Positions 60,790 to 64,000 of a DNA stretch of 64,000 nucleotides are shown in pieces. The stretch lies in contig BAIF02000062.1 in NCBI GenBank assembly GCA_000509105.1, positions 1-64,000 of the forward strand, given 5' to 3'. Position 1 is the first letter of the stretch. Every line of letters begins with the position of its first letter. The position numbers were made by a program, and so were the translations under genes. The notes beneath the pieces are model-generated. The model saw nothing but the letters and a program-made list of their open reading frames with translations. It was not told the DNA's origin and ran no database searches. Origin of the DNA: Clostridiales bacterium VE202-21 (GTDB taxonomy: Bacteria > Bacillota > Clostridia > Lachnospirales > Lachnospiraceae).

Positions 60790-62214
60790 ATGAAGAAACA
60801 ACGTGATATGAGTGTAGATGCAAAACTAGGATTCTCGGAGCATTTCGGGTATTTTTTGGGCAGCGGCGTAAATGTACAGCAGGCATTATTCGGAACCTTC
60901 CTGCTGGTTTATTATACTAATGTTGCAGGGATAAACGCAGGTCTGGCGGCCACGGTAATTGCAATCTCAAAGGTTTTGGATGGAATTTCAGACCTTGTAA
61001 TGGGATATCTGGTCGATCATACAAAAAGCAAGCTCGGAAAGGCCCGTCCGTGGCTGCTGCGCATGATGGCTCCTACGGTCATATGTGCGGTGCTGGCATT
61101 TTTCGTGCCTGCCACATGGGGCCGTACCGCGCAGATCATTTATATGTTTATAACGTATAATCTGGCAAATACAGTGTGCTATACGGCGCTTGCGGTGCCA
61201 TATTCATCTCTCTGCGGTCTTGCCACTATGAACCAGAAATCTCGCGGTATCAACGGCGGTCTGAATTCTCTTGGTACCAATGTGCTCTTTACCATCCTTG
61301 TCAATAGCTTCTTTCTGAAGATATCGGGAGCTATCGGCGGCGGCGAGCTCTATACACAGAAGGGTTTTATCGGAGCGGTCATCGTTTACATGATCATATA
61401 TGTGATTGCAACGGGAATTTGTGTTGCTCTGACAAGAGAGCGCGTGAGTATCAATAAAGGTGATAATGAGCAGGTGGATAATACGGTAAAGGACAATCAT
61501 GGAAATACGGTTGGTATCGGCAGGATATTAAAATCGCTTTTTACAAACAAATATTGGCTTCTTTCCTGCGCTACAGGTACATTGATCATGTTCCTTATGG
61601 GAACCACAGGAAGCGCCACAGTATATTATACGCAGTATGTATTGGGGAACGTGAGCCTTCAGGCACTGTTATCGGCAGTCTATTCGCTTTCAATGATTCC
61701 AACGCTTGTATTGGGGATAGCTTTGATCGGTAAACTCGGAAAACGTAATTGCTTGATGATCGGAATGGGTACATCCGCCATAGGATTTTTACTTCCCCTC
61801 ATTTCTACAGCGACCCCTGTCCTGATCGCGGGAATGCTCTTAAAAGGCTTTGGATTCGGTTTTGGAGGAGCTTCAATGAATAGTATCGTTCAGGATGCCA
61901 TTACCTATGGTATGTGGAAGAACGGGTTTAACCCGGTCGGAATGGGCAATGCTGCCATAACCTTTGCGTTTAAGATAGGTCAGGGACTTGGCACGGCTAC
62001 GCTTGGGGCAATATTGAGCTTAGGAAACTTTGATGCCAGTCTTGCGGTACAGTCGAAGAGTGCTATCACATCAATCAACAGCATTTATATTGTGATACCT
62101 GCGATAATTAGCGCATTATGTGTTTTCTGTATGTCTAGGTATGACCTTGACAAGAAGTATTCAGCGATCGAAGCAGACCTTAAAGAAGGTAAATATGCCT
62201 CTGATAAAGAATAA
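60790..62214 (+). CDS. GPH-family sugar:cation symporter (MFS type)
   Basis: A 474-aa transporter with twelve membrane segments of the glycoside-pentoside-hexuronide family (MelB/XynB type). Markers are FGYFLGSGVNVQQALFG at the N terminus, KVLDGISDLVMGYLVDHTKS with conserved aspartates after helix 2, GKARPWLL, and a central cytoplasmic loop. It should import the oligosaccharide degraded by the co-encoded cytoplasmic glycosidases, driven by sodium or protons. AAAGGAG lies ten bases before the ATG. Confidence 0.92.
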   Translation: MKKQRDMSVDAKLGFSEHFGYFLGSGVNVQQALFGTFLLVYYTNVAGINAGLAATVIAISKVLDGISDLVMGYLVDHTKSKLGKARPWLLRMMAPTVICAVLAFFVPATWGRTAQIIYMFITYNLANTVCYTALAVPYSSLCGLATMNQKSRGINGGLNSLGTNVLFTILVNSFFLKISGAIGGGELYTQKGFIGAVIVYMIIYVIATGICVALTRERVSINKGDNEQVDNTVKDNHGNTVGIGRILKSLFTNKYWLLSCATGTLIMFLMGTTGSATVYYTQYVLGNVSLQALLSAVYSLSMIPTLVLGIALIGKLGKRNCLMIGMGTSAIGFLLPLISTATPVLIAGMLLKGFGFGFGGASMNSIVQDAITYGMWKNGFNPVGMGNAAITFAFKIGQGLGTATLGAILSLGNFDASLAVQSKSAITSINSIYIVIPAIISALCVFCMSRYDLDKKYSAIEADLKEGKYASDKE

Positions 62215-62236
62215 AAGATAAAGGATAGGTGTAAGT

Positions 62237-63214
62237 ATGAAAGATGATTTTTATACAAGACTCCCTCTTGTTGAAAAACCGGTATCCCGTATCTTTTTCG
62301 GAACGGCGTTTGGTTCGTTTATGATGGGGCGTGAGCAGAATGAGCTTTTAGATTCCATGCTTGGGGCCGGAATTACAGCCTTTGATACAGCCCATAACTA
62401 TTTGGGCGCCGAGACATCCTTAGGGAAATGGATTGAAAAAAGTGACAACCGTGAAAAGATCGTCCTTTTGACGAAGTGTGCGCATCCGAGCATCTTCGGA
62501 CGCAGCCGGGTGAATGAAAGGGAAATAAAGAGCGATCTGAACCGCTCGCTGCAGCAGCTTCATACGGATTATGTCGATATCTTCCTGCTTCATAGAGACG
62601 ACCCTTCCGTACCTGCGGGAGAGATAGTCGAAGTATTAAATGAACTGCACGAAAAGGGAAAGATCAGGGCATTCGGAGGATCGAACTGGAGGTACGAGCG
62701 TATAGCCGAGGCCAATGAATATGCCGATAAGCACGGTCTGATACCGTTTGCGGTCTCAAGTCCCAATTATGGGCTCGCGGAGCAGATCGGCGACCCTTGG
62801 GGAGGCGGCTGCGAGTCAATAACAGGAAGCTCCCACAAGGGCGACAGGGATTGGTACCGAAATACTCAGATGCCCGTGATAGCATATTCCAGCTTGGCCC
62901 GCGGCCTTTTCTCCGGCAGGCTCAAGAGCGACGATCTGTCCGATATTGATAATGTTTTGGACGATGCAGGAAAAAAGGGCTATGCCTGTGAGGAGAATTT
63001 TGAACGGTTAAGGCGCTGTGAAGAGCTGGCTGAAAGGAAGCAGGTAAATGTAGCGCAGATAGCGATGGCATGGATATTCCGTCAGGATATAAATGCTTTT
63101 GCGATCGTCAGTACTAAGAGCATCGAGCGGATGCGCGAAAATATAAACGCATACGAGCTAAATCTTACTCCTGAAGAATGTAAATATTTAAACCTTGAGG
63201 TAAATGCATTATGA
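62237..63214 (+). CDS. Aldo/keto reductase
   Basis: A 325-aa NAD(P)H-dependent oxidoreductase with a TIM-barrel fold. The catalytic tetrad is visible: D50 and Y55 in FDTAHNYLG, K80 in LLTKCAH and H119 in FLLHRDD. The nucleotide-binding IVSTKSIERMREN lies near the C terminus. It probably reduces or oxidises a sugar released by the operon. Its stop codon overlaps the start of the next gene (ATGA), so the two are coupled. Confidence 0.92.
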   Translation: MKDDFYTRLPLVEKPVSRIFFGTAFGSFMMGREQNELLDSMLGAGITAFDTAHNYLGAETSLGKWIEKSDNREKIVLLTKCAHPSIFGRSRVNEREIKSDLNRSLQQLHTDYVDIFLLHRDDPSVPAGEIVEVLNELHEKGKIRAFGGSNWRYERIAEANEYADKHGLIPFAVSSPNYGLAEQIGDPWGGGCESITGSSHKGDRDWYRNTQMPVIAYSSLARGLFSGRLKSDDLSDIDNVLDDAGKKGYACEENFERLRRCEELAERKQVNVAQIAMAWIFRQDINAFAIVSTKSIERMRENINAYELNLTPEECKYLNLEVNAL

Positions 63215-64000
63215 AGATCAGCTTAATGACAATCAATATGATATTGCCGGCATATTTTAAATATATCATTACCGGCGATAGGGATGAGTTCAAGGACACA
63301 TACGAGGAGATGCTGGATCTGGTAAAGGAAAGCGGATACAGCGCTGTGGATGTATGGGGCGAGGAGGTCAAAGCCTTCGGGATGGACTATGTAAGACGGG
63401 AATTGGACAAACGTGGCATTGAGGTGTCCAGCTTCATTTATATGGATGAATATGCCAATCCGGACAAGGATATGAATGATGCGCTGTATAAAAGAGGCTG
63501 CGAGGCCGTGGAAATGGCAGAAGAGCTGGGGACCGGGGTATTGATGCTGGTTCCTCAGGCCCACAAGGGCATTGAGAATGAGAAGCCAGAGGATATAAGG
63601 GAGCATCTTGCCGCCAGATTTGCGCCAATAGCAGATCAGGCAGTAAAATACGGAATACATCCTGTCGTGGAGGATACGCCCGACCTTAAACTTCATTTCT
63701 GCACCGCCGCCGAGTTGGAGGATGTATTCTCAAAGGCACCGCAGCTGGAGCTTGTCTTTGACAGCGGGAATATGCTGCTTGTAAAGGAGGATCCGACTGA
63801 TTACTATGAAAAATTTGCAGATCGGACAGCACACATCCATCTGAAGGATATGCGCGTAGCATCAGACAAAGAAATGTTTGCCGACACCTGCGCAGATGGC
63901 AGCAGGATGGCGGGAGCCGCAACAGGCACCGGAATGGTCGATTTCAAAGCCTTGATGGGCTGCTTTAAGCGCCATGGATACGATGGCTTCCTTACGGTTG
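63211..64000 (+). CDS. Sugar phosphate isomerase/epimerase (TIM barrel), cut by the window end
   Basis: At least 263 residues of a xylose-isomerase-like TIM barrel protein; the stop lies beyond the window. Metal-site residues are visible in VVEDTPD (glutamate), ELVFDSGN (aspartate), HIHLKDM (histidine) and a late GTGMVDFKALM segment. Such enzymes isomerise or epimerise keto sugars, which fits action on the product of the aldo/keto reductase. The ATG overlaps the reductase stop. Confidence 0.87.
   Translation, partial: MKISLMTINMILPAYFKYIITGDRDEFKDTYEEMLDLVKESGYSAVDVWGEEVKAFGMDYVRRELDKRGIEVSSFIYMDEYANPDKDMNDALYKRGCEAVEMAEELGTGVLMLVPQAHKGIENEKPEDIREHLAARFAPIADQAVKYGIHPVVEDTPDLKLHFCTAAELEDVFSKAPQLELVFDSGNMLLVKEDPTDYYEKFADRTAHIHLKDMRVASDKEMFADTCADGSRMAGAATGTGMVDFKALMGCFKRHGYDGFLTV

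Noticed and set aside
1-64000. CRISPR array, prophage or transposase
   Set aside because: No regular spaced repeats, phage structural genes or transposase motifs were seen in any frame.

Overview
The window looks like a chromosomal segment of a low-to-mid GC Firmicute, most likely a gut Lachnospiraceae or a close clostridial relative. The evidence is strong AGGAGG-type ribosome binding sites, consensus sigma-A promoters, tRNA genes without an encoded CCA, DUF951-rpsF-ssb-rpsR order, BceAB-RS and lantibiotic-immunity modules, a class B sortase and several AraC/YesMN regulators. No phage, transposase, CRISPR array or origin was recognised.

Layout. 0.1-3.1 kb: a DUF2284 protein, a cytidylate-kinase-like protein, a DUF3810 zincin-like membrane protein and a tRNA-Glu/tRNA-Cys pair. 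3.4-9.6 kb: a DUF6506 protein, then a LysR regulator divergent from a UbiD decarboxylase / UbiX flavin prenyltransferase / DUF554 membrane protein / LpdD-like / amidohydrolase operon, with a palindromic operator in the shared control region. 9.9-14.5 kb: a HAD phosphatase, a 53-aa membrane protein, a YdeI-like protein, and a blaI-blaR1 pair with a consensus promoter and operator but no beta-lactamase gene. 14.7-20.4 kb: an AraC regulator, DUF4867 protein, fucose/arabinose-isomerase-like enzyme, xylulokinase-like kinase and LUD protein.

20.4-31.2 kb is an antimicrobial-peptide response zone: a lantibiotic-immunity ABC transporter (three genes) with its own two-component system (the kinase is apparently frameshifted), a truncated XRE regulator, a second identical tRNA-Cys, a BceAB-type transporter with BceRS-type regulators, and a YbaK-type deacylase. 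31.4-34.5 kb: a large polytopic membrane protein and a family 2 glycosyltransferase. 34.8-38.7 kb: an LRR protein / VWA metallopeptidase-like protein / MoxR-like AAA ATPase trio of unknown function. 38.8-44.5 kb: a Cof-type HAD phosphatase, an unusual GHKL kinase with a LytTR regulator, sortase B, DUF951 and rpsF-ssb-rpsR. 44.5-53.3 kb: a YesMN-type two-component system with an extra small kinase-like protein, divergent from an RbsBAC-type sugar ABC transporter that is followed by a UroD-family protein. 53.5-64 kb: a decayed FGGY sugar kinase, then an AraC regulator divergent from a glycan-utilisation operon (two GH43, one GH2, a GPH-type symporter, an aldo/keto reductase and a sugar isomerase/epimerase cut by the window edge).

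Two dispersed intergenic repeat families are visible: a short palindrome built on GGGGTCAGACCCC (seven intergenic copies, often touching a stop codon) and a structured element of about 140 bp (two clear copies, one possible third). The best candidates for undescribed biology are the LRR/VWA/AAA trio, the histidine-less kinase-like protein beside YesMN, the GHKL kinase with transmembrane helices inside its catalytic half, and the UbiD/UbiX/LpdD/DUF554/amidohydrolase operon. All functions are inferred by reading the sequence; no database search was run.
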